A stretch of DNA of 64,000 bases from Pachypanchax playfairii (lineage: Eukaryota; Chordata; Actinopteri; Cyprinodontiformes; Aplocheilidae), in assembly GCA_006937955.1 (NCBI GenBank), contig SSNP01000006.1:4170555-4234554 (forward strand), read 5' to 3'. The notes beneath the pieces were generated by a model. It made no database searches, was not told the DNA's origin, and worked only from the letters and a program-made list of their open reading frames with translations. This document shows, in pieces, positions 1 through 10,366 of the stretch (position 1 is the stretch's first letter; each line of letters begins with the position of its first letter). The position numbers were made by a program, and so were the translations under genes.

Positions 1-1080
1 TCTGACGACATGGTCTAAATCTTACATACTGGACCTTTAATGTCTCCTTTGTTGGTTTAATTCCAGTTAAATTCATAACTTGGTCTCGCTTGTGAGAAAT
101 ACTGGAAGGTACATCTAGACTGTGTTTGTTGAGGAAAAAACTTCAATCAGAATATAAAAATCTCATTATCCAGTGCAATTCTATCTTCTGCTCATCCATC
201 TTTTAGTTTTTCTTCTTCATGACTCGTGTGCTTCTCTCCTCTGCCATTAGGAATAAGGCCAAATGGCATCTTACTGGTTGAAACTAACTCTCACACTTAT
301 TAGAGCTCCAGATTCCCTCTGGCAAACAACATCCAAACACCCATTAACCTTTACAGACATGTCTTCTTTCTCTCTTTCACGTTTTCTCATTCTCATCACG
401 TTCTCCTTCTTTTTCTCATTGAGACTTTAATTTGCTGGATCACTTTCTTTCCAATCACTCCTTCTACATCCTATTTAGAACAGGCTTATATTGGACAACA
501 GCTGTGTTGATGTCAGGATGCACGCTGGGCCTCATCCAGCTGTTGAACTCTTTGCTCTATTTGTGAGAAAAGTAGAAATATGACATACTTCACCTTCAAG
601 ATGTTTTCCATCTCATTCATACTGTTAGCATGTTTGCTAACGTCTGCTCTCCGTCTCGTTCCTCTTTCAACTACAAATTGGATGTGTGACAGCTAGTGTT
701 TGTGTAGAACTGCTGTGGACTCTAATTCAGTTCTTTCAGTGAATATTACGAACAAATAAAATAAACACCCTTTACAGATGTACCCAAATCATATCAGTTG
801 TGAAATAAATAAATAAATTCAGCGTAATCTTTTGGGTTTACTTGTTTTAACCCCTGATGTAACAGCTACTGTGTTTAAAGCCCAAGGCGAAACATTAAAC
901 CCTGTTGAAATCATGATCTCGTGGCAGCCAGAGAGAGAGGTTCATTGAAGTGAAGACTTTGAAATGTAAAAGGCTTACAAGGGAATTTACATTTCTGCTT
1001 GGCTTCCTATCATCATGGTTCCATCTCTCGTAGTCTCAAAAGCTGCTTGAACTTCAGGTTCGATGAAATCTCACTCAAAT
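1..1080. other. AT-rich noncoding stretch
   Basis: No open frame of note, no RNA fold and no repeat family was recognised. The sequence is mixed, unique-looking and AT-rich, as expected for intronic or intergenic teleost DNA. Confidence 0.5.
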
Positions 1081-1430
1081 GATTCAGTTTTAATTCAGTT
1101 CAGTTTATTTATATAACACTTACTTACAACAGAAGTAATCTCTGGGCAACCAGGTCAAATTTAGATTTAATGACATGCAGTTTATTTGAAGTTGAGTGTC
1201 TGATAAATAGGTCCAGAAGGGAAACAAGACCTTCTTCACAACAGCTTTCACCAGCTCCTCGTAGGGTGAGAAGCTTCTCGGCCAAATAGGATGTTTTTAT
1301 TTTGTGTTCTGGCTCAACCTGCAAGGAAACTGTTAGAGGGAGATGTCCAGCAGCTACCATCATCAGATGCTTTAACCACATCCGTGGACTTTTCAATATA
1401 GAGGAGCAGCAGCTCCACTGTGATAGATAC
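1081..1430. repeat. Degenerate teleost interspersed repeat (possible)
   Basis: The segment begins with a CAGTTTATTTATATAAC-like string. From memory this resembles the end of a very common teleost repeat family that carries 'cagtttatttatatagc'. The remainder is too diverged to place. The short open frames on both strands here have no protein-like character and are treated as chance. Family identity is inference. Confidence 0.35.
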
Positions 1431-1559
1431 CCTATGGAAGAAGCTAATTTCAGGTGCTTATATTCTAGATCTTGTTCTTCTGATCATGATCACAAATCTC
1501 ATAATCATAGATGAAGGTTGAGTTGTAGATGTACTAGTAAACTGAGAGCTTTACCTTTA

Positions 1560-1980
1560 GGATGTATTCACACCCTGTTTAGTCCGCTTGAATCAAACTC
1601 TAGTTCAGTTGTCCAGAAAGTCCGGTTGGTTTGGGGAGGTGTGAACGAGCAACCGAACTCTGATTCAGATCAAACAATAGAACTCTAGTCCACCTAAAAA
1701 CGTGGGTCTCGGTTCGATTGAAACAAACTCTGGAGCGGTTCGTTTGTGAACGCAACCGCACCAAAAGCAGGAAGTGACTATATTGTGTAGCCGTCTCAGA
1801 CGCCTCATGTAGTTCTCTGTCTTGTTATCTGCAGGGGTGTAACATGCTCCTAATCTTATTTAGTCCATTTAATAAAGTGCAGTGTGAATCCAAACCGCTC
1901 CAACTAAAAACAGCAACAATGTTGAAACTTTGGTCCCCAATAGAACCGAGTCCAGCGGACTATCAGGTGTGAATACAGCT
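1560..1980. mobile_element. Non-autonomous DNA transposon (MITE) with terminal inverted repeats
   Basis: The left end carries TGTATTCACACC followed by TG and TTTAGTCCGCT. The right end (1952-1980), read on the minus strand, carries TGTATTCACACC, then TG and ATAGTCCGCTGG. The two ends therefore form an imperfect inverted repeat of about 25 bp enclosing about 420 bp without coding capacity. The flanks are TTA on the left and TCA on the right, so a degenerate 3-bp TWA target site of the PIF/Harbinger type is possible, but the superfamily is not settled. No second copy was noticed in the window. Confidence 0.7.
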
Positions 1981-4884
1981 TCAGATGCCAGGCTGGAGCA
2001 ACACCCTCATTAGAGCACATGAACCCTGATATAATGTTGAAACTCCTTCAGACTGTGACGAGTTACACAGACACACTGTGTTCCTCCAAGCTTGATGCAA
2101 AGTCTCACCCCCAACCCACAACGAGAATCCTAAATTCATTCTGATTTTCCAATTAATACATTTAAGTCTATAATACAGTCACAACTCAATTTTTCAAATT
2201 GGTTATTCATTAATCTGCTGTTAGAATATATTGTTAAAACCATGAAAATAGCATATTGTTATTATTCCCATTATATTTTACACACAAGCAATCATTTTTA
2301 CTGCCAGTGTTTTATTTCAGATGCGAGTCATAACAAAAGCTCATCACCTGGAGGAGGTAAATGCTTTATATTCCTTGTGTTCTATAAAAGACATGGTTGA
2401 ACAGAACTAATTATCAATCTGTCTCAACAAAACCATTCAAGTTATGTCAGAGACAATTCATCAAAAGACATTCATTTGTTTAAATTGCTACCTTATTCAG
2501 TCTATTTAGACGAGGAAATTGTCAACTTGCCTGAAGGAATTCTGAGTTAATTATAAGAACAGGTTGTTTGCATGCTAGTTAAAATTGTGCAGAGGGCTTG
2601 TGGAGGACTTTTGAAGTGATTTTCCCTTCAGTCTGTCTCACTAATATGTCGTTGTAAGTTCCTGTCACTTTGAGCAGCTTTGCTTTTTGAGATGCTGTCA
2701 CTTTAGGTTGTTTGTCAAATGTTTCAATTCTTTGCAGCTTATTTTACCTCAGTCTCACTGCGTAATCCTCCCTCAATCTAAGAACTTATCAACATATGCA
2801 TTGTCATGGTGTCCTCCATCATCTCATGACCTTTATCTAACTCCAAACTGATGCAAGATTTTTATATTATGTGAATATGCAGAAACGTCCAGAGACCTTC
2901 TTGTTTAAATCTTTGATCTCTTCTCAGTGGACGTTTGTTTCTTCTCTCTTAGAGACAAAGATGTTGCACCAGGCTTTAATGAGAAGAAATCCACTAGACA
3001 AGCTCGTTTGCTTTTCTTCTACCCATCTTGTCGTGTGCTTTCACAGTGTCTGATTGCCCTGACCCCCACCGGGGTGTGGCGGGCTTCTTTCTCCATCCCA
3101 TCTTTACTGATGAGTGTCTCTGTCGAGAGGCAGTGAGAAGACGAGAGGGGAGCTAAGGAGTGATGGATGGCTGTTCCTCAGGCTCTCTCCTTTCCATTCC
3201 CCAACTGCTCACTGGTCATTGCCTTCCCTGGGCTCGGCTTTGCTGGTAATGGCTTGAAACACGATATGAATCTAAGCCGTCTTTGCTAGAGGAGAGGGAA
3301 TGAGTCAGGATAAAGCTTCAGTCTGAACAGTTTTCTGATTTGCAGTGTGGGATCCCAGGAGAAGCGATGAGAGAAAACCAGTGGAACTTTTTTTACATTC
3401 ATAAAAGTCACTTTATTTTCATTTTTTTATCATTTTAGATTGTTAAATCTATAATTAAGTCTGGGGAAAACTCCACACATTGAAATCCCACAACCGGCAT
3501 AAGATCCTCTCCCTTAGGTCGATGAAAAAACATTTAACTGCAAGACAGACTCATCTGGAAATTGGTGGCAGATTATAATCTGTATGTATAATCTGTAGGT
3601 TTATAAATCAACAGAAACATCTAGATTATCACTCAAAAACTGCTTCATTTCCATCAGTATATAAAATATAAAAATGCAGTGAATGCACCTCCAGCAATTA
3701 AAGACAAAGGCTTGATTTTTTTTACATTTCATATGATTTTTTTGGTACATTAAAATGATTTGATCACTGTGTTTACACACTCAGAACATGAAAGTCTGAC
3801 CTCTCACTCCTCTTGTAGTGAAAACAAATCCCCCTTGTTGGTTTCCTCCTTGTTATCTGTCCCTGCTTCCTGTCAGGTTAGAGGGGTTTGGAGACAGTTT
3901 GCTGCTGGGTTGCAGAGACTGCCAACAGGAGCAAAGGAATAAATAAATGTGTGAAAGGTTTGTTAAGAGGTGGAAGGAGAGCAGGCAGACGAGTGGAGCT
4001 GAAGAGGGCTCAGCTGAAGAGTGCCTGTTTGGGCTGTAGAAAGCTGACAAAGAGAAGTAAATTGGCAAGTGAACAACCTCAAACAAACAGCAAAGTCTCT
4101 CTCAAACAGATGGTCATGCTGTATCTGAGTGTTTGTGCAGAGCACATGTGTGTTTGTATTGATGTTTTTGTACAAGGTTGTGTGCAGACAGCCAGCTCAA
4201 ATCCCATTTTTGGCATATGGAAATGGTTTGATTGAATTCTGAAAGTCGAAACAGGAAAATTATGGCACAATTTAAGGAAAACGTTAAAGCGCATCTAAAT
4301 AGAGTTTGAAATGACTTTTTGTTCACGTGTTTCAAGTGAAAATAACAGTCAGTTTGAAATTCAAAGTGCCTTTTGTTGTCACAAGCATATCAAATCTAAA
4401 GATGTACCACTGCAAAGTAGAATCAAAGGAGACATTAATAAAATGTCACAAAGGACAATCTGAAGAATAAAGGCTGTTAAATTTTGGTGGTCAAGCTTGT
4501 TGCCATATTAACTGTTACAAACATCTGTAGGTTTTTACAGCAGAGCATGTAAATGTGATGATCAACGCTGAGATTAGATGTGAAACAAAATGTGTTACTG
4601 CTGTAAACAAATGCACGAGTTCTGTTTAAATTTTAATGCTGTAATGTATATTTTAACCCCGACTTTACGTTCTTGGGAACTAACTGTAATATTCTGTCTT
4701 CATTACAGTCACCTAACACATCATTCATGCTGCTTTCACCCAAGGACTTGCACTCATCATTTGAATTATGTATATCTTACATAACTAGGTGTTTTATCAC
4801 TTCTCATCTACATGCATATACAGTCCACTGCAGCCGCTCTCTACAGTTACTAATCCATATTTGAAAAGCCATCAATGGCTGACG
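1981..4884. other. Noncoding stretch, nothing recognised
   Basis: No gene, RNA or repeat family was recognised. The part around 3040-3380 is somewhat richer in G and C than its surroundings but has no splice-bounded open frame. The 115-codon plus-strand frame at 3888-4235 has several competing frames on the other strand and no protein-like composition, so it is not called. Confidence 0.45.
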
Positions 4885-5380
4885 TCCTGATCTGGTCCTG
4901 ATCTGATCCTGGTCTGGTCCTGATCTGATCCTGATCTGGTCCTGATCTGATCCTGATCTGGTCCTGATCTGGTCCTGATCTGATTCTGATCTGGTCCTGA
5001 TCTGGTCCTGATCTGATCCTGATCTGATTCTGATCTGGTCCTGATCTGATCCTGATCTGGTCCTGATCTGGTCCTGATCTGATCCTGATCTGGTCCTGAT
5101 CTGATCCTGATCTGGTCCTGATCTGATCCTGATCTGGTCCTGATCTGATCTGATCTGATCCTGATCTGATCCTGATCTGGTCCTGATCTGGTCCTGATCT
5201 GATCCTGATCTGGTCCTGATCTGATCCTGATCTGATCCTGATCTGATCCTGATCTGGTCCTGATCTGATTCTGATCTGGTCCTGATCTGATCCTGATCTG
5301 ATCCTGATCTGGTCCTGATCTGATCCTGATCTGGTCCTGATCTGATCCTGATCTGGTCCTGATCTGGTTCTGATCTGGTT
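4885..5380. repeat. 11-bp GATC-rich minisatellite
   Basis: About 45 head-to-tail copies of an 11-bp unit, CTGATCTGGTC, alternating irregularly with CTGATCTGATC and a CTGATTC-type variant. One interruption near 5145-5160 collapses to a run of CTGAT units. Because 11 is not a multiple of 3 and the minus-strand unit contains no stop, minus-strand frames stay open through the array and read as an 11-residue repeat rich in D, Q, R, S, G and I. Those frames are a by-product of the repeat and are not called as genes. The unit length is close to one helical turn. Confidence 0.95.
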
Positions 5381-5525
5381 CATCAAATTGGATTACTGTT
5401 TCCAGCTTTTTTCCCTTTTGTGGACACTCCTGTCTCGTGACGTTGTGGACATTTACACTTGTGTCTCTTGATGTCCAGCACTGTGATACTCCAGGGCCTG
5501 TGAATGTCATATTAAAGGAAGTGTG

Positions 5526-5587
5526 CATACACTAACATGTGCATACATTACCATGTGTATACATTAACATGTGAATACATTAATGGT
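5526..5587. repeat. 16-bp minisatellite, about 3.6 units
   Basis: Tandem copies of CATACATTAACATGTG with small differences start at 5526, 5542 and 5558, with a partial unit at 5574. It lies about 150 bp beyond the large GATC minisatellite but is unrelated to it in sequence. Confidence 0.85.
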
Positions 5588-7870
5588 TTTCTTGTTTTGG
5601 GTGGACCGCTGTCCCACACAGTTGCAGATGCATACATCTGTTTAGCATCTGGGACTCTTGTCCAGCATCAGTAGAATCGGCATTAAGAGGCTTAACATGA
5701 CCGGCCACTTGCCTCAGCTGAGCCTGGCATGGTTGAGCTGAATGGACGTCCTCCAGTGGAGCACATCTGTTACTTTCCCCTCCCCCCCGCACATCTGTGC
5801 TGTGCTCCTTCAGGGAAACCCACACTCTCATGTTCCCTAAGCGTAACAGCCACACTGTGGTGGCAAAGTTTTTGTAGAACAATTCCCATGAGACCAGATG
5901 TGACTGTTTGAAGGTGTTAGGAGTAGAGGGCATCAACAAGCTCCGCCCACAGGCCTTGACCTCTGTGTCTGTGCCAATGTAGGTCAACTTCAATCTTGTA
6001 ACAGTGGGGGAAAAAAAAAGACATATGACAGTTGTTAAATTTGAAATATCCATTTTTTATAGCTTTAATGTTGTGAAGTTGTTTTTATAAATATGTTTAG
6101 TTTGTTTGTTTGTTTGCATGTGTCTCAGTGTACTCAGTATTCCTTACCTGTGCTGCGTTAACTCACCTGGTGTTCCTTCAGTAACCTTGACTCTCCCTGT
6201 CCGATTCAAGGCTGTTTATTTCCTTTCAGTAAGGAAACCTGCTCCTAGTCAACATTTATCATCACACCTACTTTGGATCTTGTTAAAGACTAGTTACATT
6301 TTAAAAAAATACATCAAGGTGTTTTTCTAAAATCTAAGAGTTTCCTTATTTGTTTTGTTCAAATATATTTTTTTATGATTCTTTCTTTATGAACCAAGTG
6401 TAAACAAGACTCTATTAAAATATTCCATAGACGGTGTTTTTAATACTATTAAACAGTGTATTTGAATTAGCCAGGAAAATGTAAATAAAACCTCTGCTAT
6501 AGGCAAGAGATGCTTATTTGAGGTATTTTTCCTTCTTGCTATAACGAAGACTTGATGCACATTAATTAAGGGAAATTATTTTTGGGAATTACCGAGTCTG
6601 ACCTGGTGTGAAACGACATAGATGTTCACTAGATGTTCTGCCTCAATGTAATACATTCACGTGACTGCAGTCCTGCTATTATGTAATATCCCAGATAGTC
6701 AGAGATTAAAGTAAATTCCAAACTAAAAAAATAAATAAAATGAAAAGTATGATTTATTTAGATTTTTCTCAGAGGTCTATGATGTCCACTGCTTTTGGTA
6801 TCATCAGTTTGTTTCCCATAAGAACAGAAACACCTTGTTACCTACGACCACAAGCAGCCTGTAACATTGTGCAGCTTTATTTATTCAATTTAAACTACTT
6901 AATAAGAAAAGTGTCTAATTTGCATTTTTTTCGACTTTACAACAAGTTTCAAAACATTTGTGCAGATTTGCTTCTCTAATGTTTCATTATTTTTACAGCA
7001 GAGTTTAAATTGCAGCAACTGGACCAAATTGTTTTTCCTTCTGCTTAACGTAATTATAAAATAAAAACAAAGATGGAACAATTCATTACAAAGATTGTGT
7101 CACATTCTTGCAACAAATTAGTTAATTATTATTTTATTCTGTAGGAACCAGATTGTAGACACTTGCCTAATGTTTACATTCTTCTGGCCATAATAAGACA
7201 GGAAGCTGATCCTCTGTTGGCTTGTTTACCTCTTCAGAAGTGAAGCTGTAACTGAACAAACACTGGAGTAGAGCAGACACACGGAGCTTAGCTCCAGAAA
7301 AAGATGTACTGATTGCACGGGCCAGAGGGCAGCAGTTCGGTGGATGTACTGATATATAGACATCAGAATGACACAGTACACAAAGCTGTTTGATGCAACA
7401 ATGAACTATCTCACTCGACACAGTCTAATGGCCGTATCTACAGCTCACCTCCAAACCTCTCACGTCTGAATAAAGAGAAGTGACTGCATGGCTTTTCTTC
7501 TGTTATTTTTAATAATTCTGTAATTTAAATATCAATAATATCACATTCACAGCTGTTGTCATTAACTTCTAATCACATAAACATTTCCAACATGGTGTCA
7601 CTGTGTTTCCCTCCTCAGCCTGGTGTCATGACATTGCTTGTGAATATAAACCTCTGAGCCACATCGCTTGTTATCACTGTGTTTTTCACGAGTCATTTCA
7701 CACCATTAGTGGATGAACTTTTAACCTGACCCTTAACATTACTTTTCATCATTTACTCATCATGTGATAAACACAGTCATGTTAGTTCTACACAATATTT
7801 TCTTCTCATGATCTTTCTTTGGTGTAGAGTTAACATGGAGCAGTTGAGATGAAATACACATGAATAAAAG
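5588..7870. other. Noncoding stretch with one unassigned minus-strand open frame
   Basis: The minus strand holds a 157-codon open frame at 5580-6053, the longest non-repetitive frame in the window. It shows no domain, signal peptide or motif I recognise and has no splice evidence. It could be a worn transposon or retrocopy fragment. A short (TTTG)n run lies near 6096-6116. The rest is AT-rich and featureless. Confidence 0.4.
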
Positions 7871-8330
7871 CAAAAGCTGGCGTATGCAAGGTATGAGCAA
7901 AGATGCTCTGATATGTTGTAGTGTGGAGTTTAATGTTGGAATGAAACCTCAAGGTGAAATGGGACACATCCTGAGACAGAGGCTGTTGATGTATAGTGCA
8001 TGTGATTGGAATTCCCACGCTGTTCTATAGGCGTAATGGATTATGGTGTTTGGTCAATGACATTCCCATGGTAACTCAAAATATTATGTAAATATAATAG
8101 CACACACCTCGGGACCAATCAGATAGGTTTGATGTATAGTATGTTTGCCAGGATTCCCCAGTCTGTCCTGTGGAACCACTGGGTGGGGTTTTTGGCAAAT
8201 AACGTTGCCATGGTAACATGGTAGAAGATATAGAAAAGATGCTTCAGTATGTTATGTTGAAATGTCTACTAACCAGATCAAAGTTGGCAGTAAATGTGAT
8301 GCGGTACATCTAGTTACTGAGTCTTTTTAA
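7871..8330. repeat. Divergent tandem duplication, 143-bp period
   Basis: The string GATGTATAG occurs at 7988 and again at 8131. CCATGGTAAC follows at the same offset in both units (about 8066 and 8209), giving a constant 143-bp period. Parts of the flanking sequence also resemble each other: AGCAAAGATGCT near 7898 and AGAAAAGATGCT near 8231. This suggests an older three-part array or an interspersed repeat with internal duplication. No coding frame follows the period. Confidence 0.6.
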
Positions 8331-9307
8331 TGTAGAATATATTTAAAATGCCAATTAAAGAAATGCCAATTATGCCTCGACTATTACATACCATATATTA
8401 ACGTGCAAGTGCAGTTTCCATTTGAACCACATTTATGTGTTTGGAAGAATGTTAAATCTATTTATCTATAGACACTATATGACTCAATTAATGTATGAAA
8501 CCATGTCTTTTTATGGCTTTGCCATAAATTAAACTTCTGCCTCCATTTATTTATTAACATTCACCAAAAACTGGACTCTGTGTGAAAACTGAGAAAAGAC
8601 AAATTTAGAAATTCCTTTTTGTGAGGTCATTTTAAATTATTTATCTCACCGATTTTAGAGCTTCTTCTGTTTTTTCAAGATAATTTAATGTAATTATTAA
8701 TTTCAACCAGGAAAAGCACAATTTCTGATCATAACTTGAAATATTTTCAAAGTATTAACTAAACTAAACTAGAAGAGAAATAATTAGATTGGATGTTACC
8801 CGTCTCAACCAGAACATTCTGATGGTTACAAACATCTTACTGGACCCTCTGAAACTGTTTTCTGATTGTATTCCTCTCCTCATCATTTTTTTCACTTCCT
8901 GTAAAACAGGAAACCCACATATGGGCAAAGAGGGCAGATCCACAGGGGCTCAATTAGTGAAGAGAGAATGGATTTTCAGGCCGACTTTAATGTTTCAGCT
9001 TTACAAAACAGGTTTATTTTTAGCATCTTTTAACAACTGTGTGCTACACATTTATTAGTTGGGGCTCACTGTTTTATTTATAAATTTGAGATACCAGCAG
9101 AGGGAATGTGGTATGCATTTTATTTGAAATGAATGATAACATCTTAAGAGCTTTTAGGCCTCTTTAGCACACAGAGTACCCAAAGAGCCTCGTGTAGGAA
9201 ATGAGGCGTGGAGGGAAAGAAGTGCAGAATGTGTCAGGTGTTCATATAAACAGACATATAGAGTAGAAATGAAGGCTGATGCTGTTTTTATTATTCATTT
9301 CATATTC
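8331..9307. other. Noncoding stretch, nothing recognised
   Basis: AT-rich sequence without recognisable genes or repeats. The 89-codon plus-strand frame at 8789-9058 has no protein-like features. Confidence 0.45.
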
Positions 9308-9386
9308 ATATACACTAGCAGTCAAAAGTTTGGACACATTGTCTCATTTAATTAAATGAGAAACTTCTGACTTCTAGTGTGCATAT
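9308..9386. mobile_element. Miniature foldback element, Tc1/mariner-like end
   Basis: The left arm contains CAGTCAAAAGTTTGGACAC, which I recall as the terminal motif of a common fish Tc1/mariner-type element. The right arm (9361-9383) is its imperfect reverse complement, AAACTTCTGACTTCTAGTG. At the centre is the perfect 20-bp palindrome TCTCATTTAATTAAATGAGA (9342-9361). The whole unit is a near-complete hairpin of under 80 bp, so it is an internally deleted, non-autonomous copy. Confidence 0.6.
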
Positions 9387-10047
9387 AACTTGTTTACATT
9401 CTAACCTCCATTAAACTCTAATAAAACTAGGGCAATATGGCATCAAAATGGCTTCAGAGACACAAAAAAGTTTGTATTTGTCGAAGGATGTTCTTTTGTT
9501 GTGTGAGTGAACTGCAGTACTATCGCACGCTTCCATTAACAGATGGCCTTTCCATGTCAGCATCAGTCCAATCATGCATACGACTCTGGAAATCCCTTCA
9601 GCAGGACCAGCTCCTCCCTCTTTACCTTCTGCTGTAACTTTGCATCTGTTTGTCATCATGATTGTTTTAAATAAATGCTCATATAGACAAATTTTTCTCA
9701 CTTAATGTCATTGAAGCTACAATTGAGAAGCTGTCAGTGACTATCTTAACAACTGTCTGCTGTTGAGATTGATGGTAGTTTGGACGAGTGAGCAGCAGTG
9801 AAGCATGCCAAGTCCAGGTTCATCAATCAAATCAACAGGAGCTGCAGACGCGTGTCCCCGTTTGAACGGCTGGTTTTGTTGAAGATGCCAAAGGGGCATT
9901 TTAAAATTTAAACAGTTCAACCATCTACTGAGTTTATTTACTGCCACAGGTTGAATATTTACTTTCTTTTTCTGGAGTGCATCTTCCATACCTGGGAGTC
10001 GGGGAAGTTTTTACTGAACTGCATTGTTATATAATTTATCTCTTAAT
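9387..10047. other. Noncoding stretch, nothing recognised
   Basis: Several short frames occur on both strands, up to 96 codons, but none has splice signals, motifs or a consistent protein-like composition. It may be transposon debris linked to the foldback element next to it, but I cannot place it. Confidence 0.35.
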
Positions 10048-10366
10048 GGTGGCACGGTGGTGCATTTAGCATTGTTGCATTGCAGCGAGAAGGTCCTGGG
10101 TTCGAATCCGGGCTAGATCCTTTCTACATGGAGTTTAAATGTTCTCCCTGTGCATGCGTAGGTTTTCTCCAGGGTTTCCTCCCACAGTCCAAAAATATGC
10201 AAGAGGTTAATTTGTAACTCTAAATTGTCCCTGTGTGTGTGTGTGTTTGTCTCTGTGTGGCCCTGGCGAACTGTCCAGGGTGTCCCTCGCCTCTCACCCA
10301 AAGACAGCTGTAGATAGACACCAGCTTCCTGCGGAACAGGAAGAAGCAGGTTTAGAATGGATGGAT
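10048..10366 (+). mobile_element. tRNA-headed teleost interspersed repeat, near full length
   Basis: The copy begins GGTGGCACGGTGGTGCA. It carries a Pol III B-box-like GGTTCGAATCC at 10099-10109, then the typical sequence GGAGTTTAAATGTTCTCC, CCTCCCACAGTCC and CTGTCCAGGGTG, and ends in ATGGATGGAT. A short (TG)n lies inside at about 10231-10248. At least seven other full or partial copies occur in the window (25567, 34682, 36283, 37478/38375, 50222, 52183 and 56626), which confirms that this is a dispersed family. The SINE-like classification rests on the tRNA-like head and is inference. Confidence 0.85.

Noticed and set aside
3888..4235. 115-codon plus-strand frame rich in K, R and C
   Set aside because: Overlapped by several open minus-strand frames and without signals of translation or splicing.
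4850..5528. Two long minus-strand open frames (178 and 218 codons) with D/Q/R/S/G repeats
   Set aside because: They are generated by the 11-bp minisatellite, which lacks stops on that strand in every frame; parallel frames over the same DNA cannot all be genes.
5580..6053. 157-codon minus-strand frame
   Set aside because: Longest non-repetitive frame, but no motif, no splice sites and no recognisable similarity; this length can occur by chance in 64 kb read in six frames. A protein search would decide.
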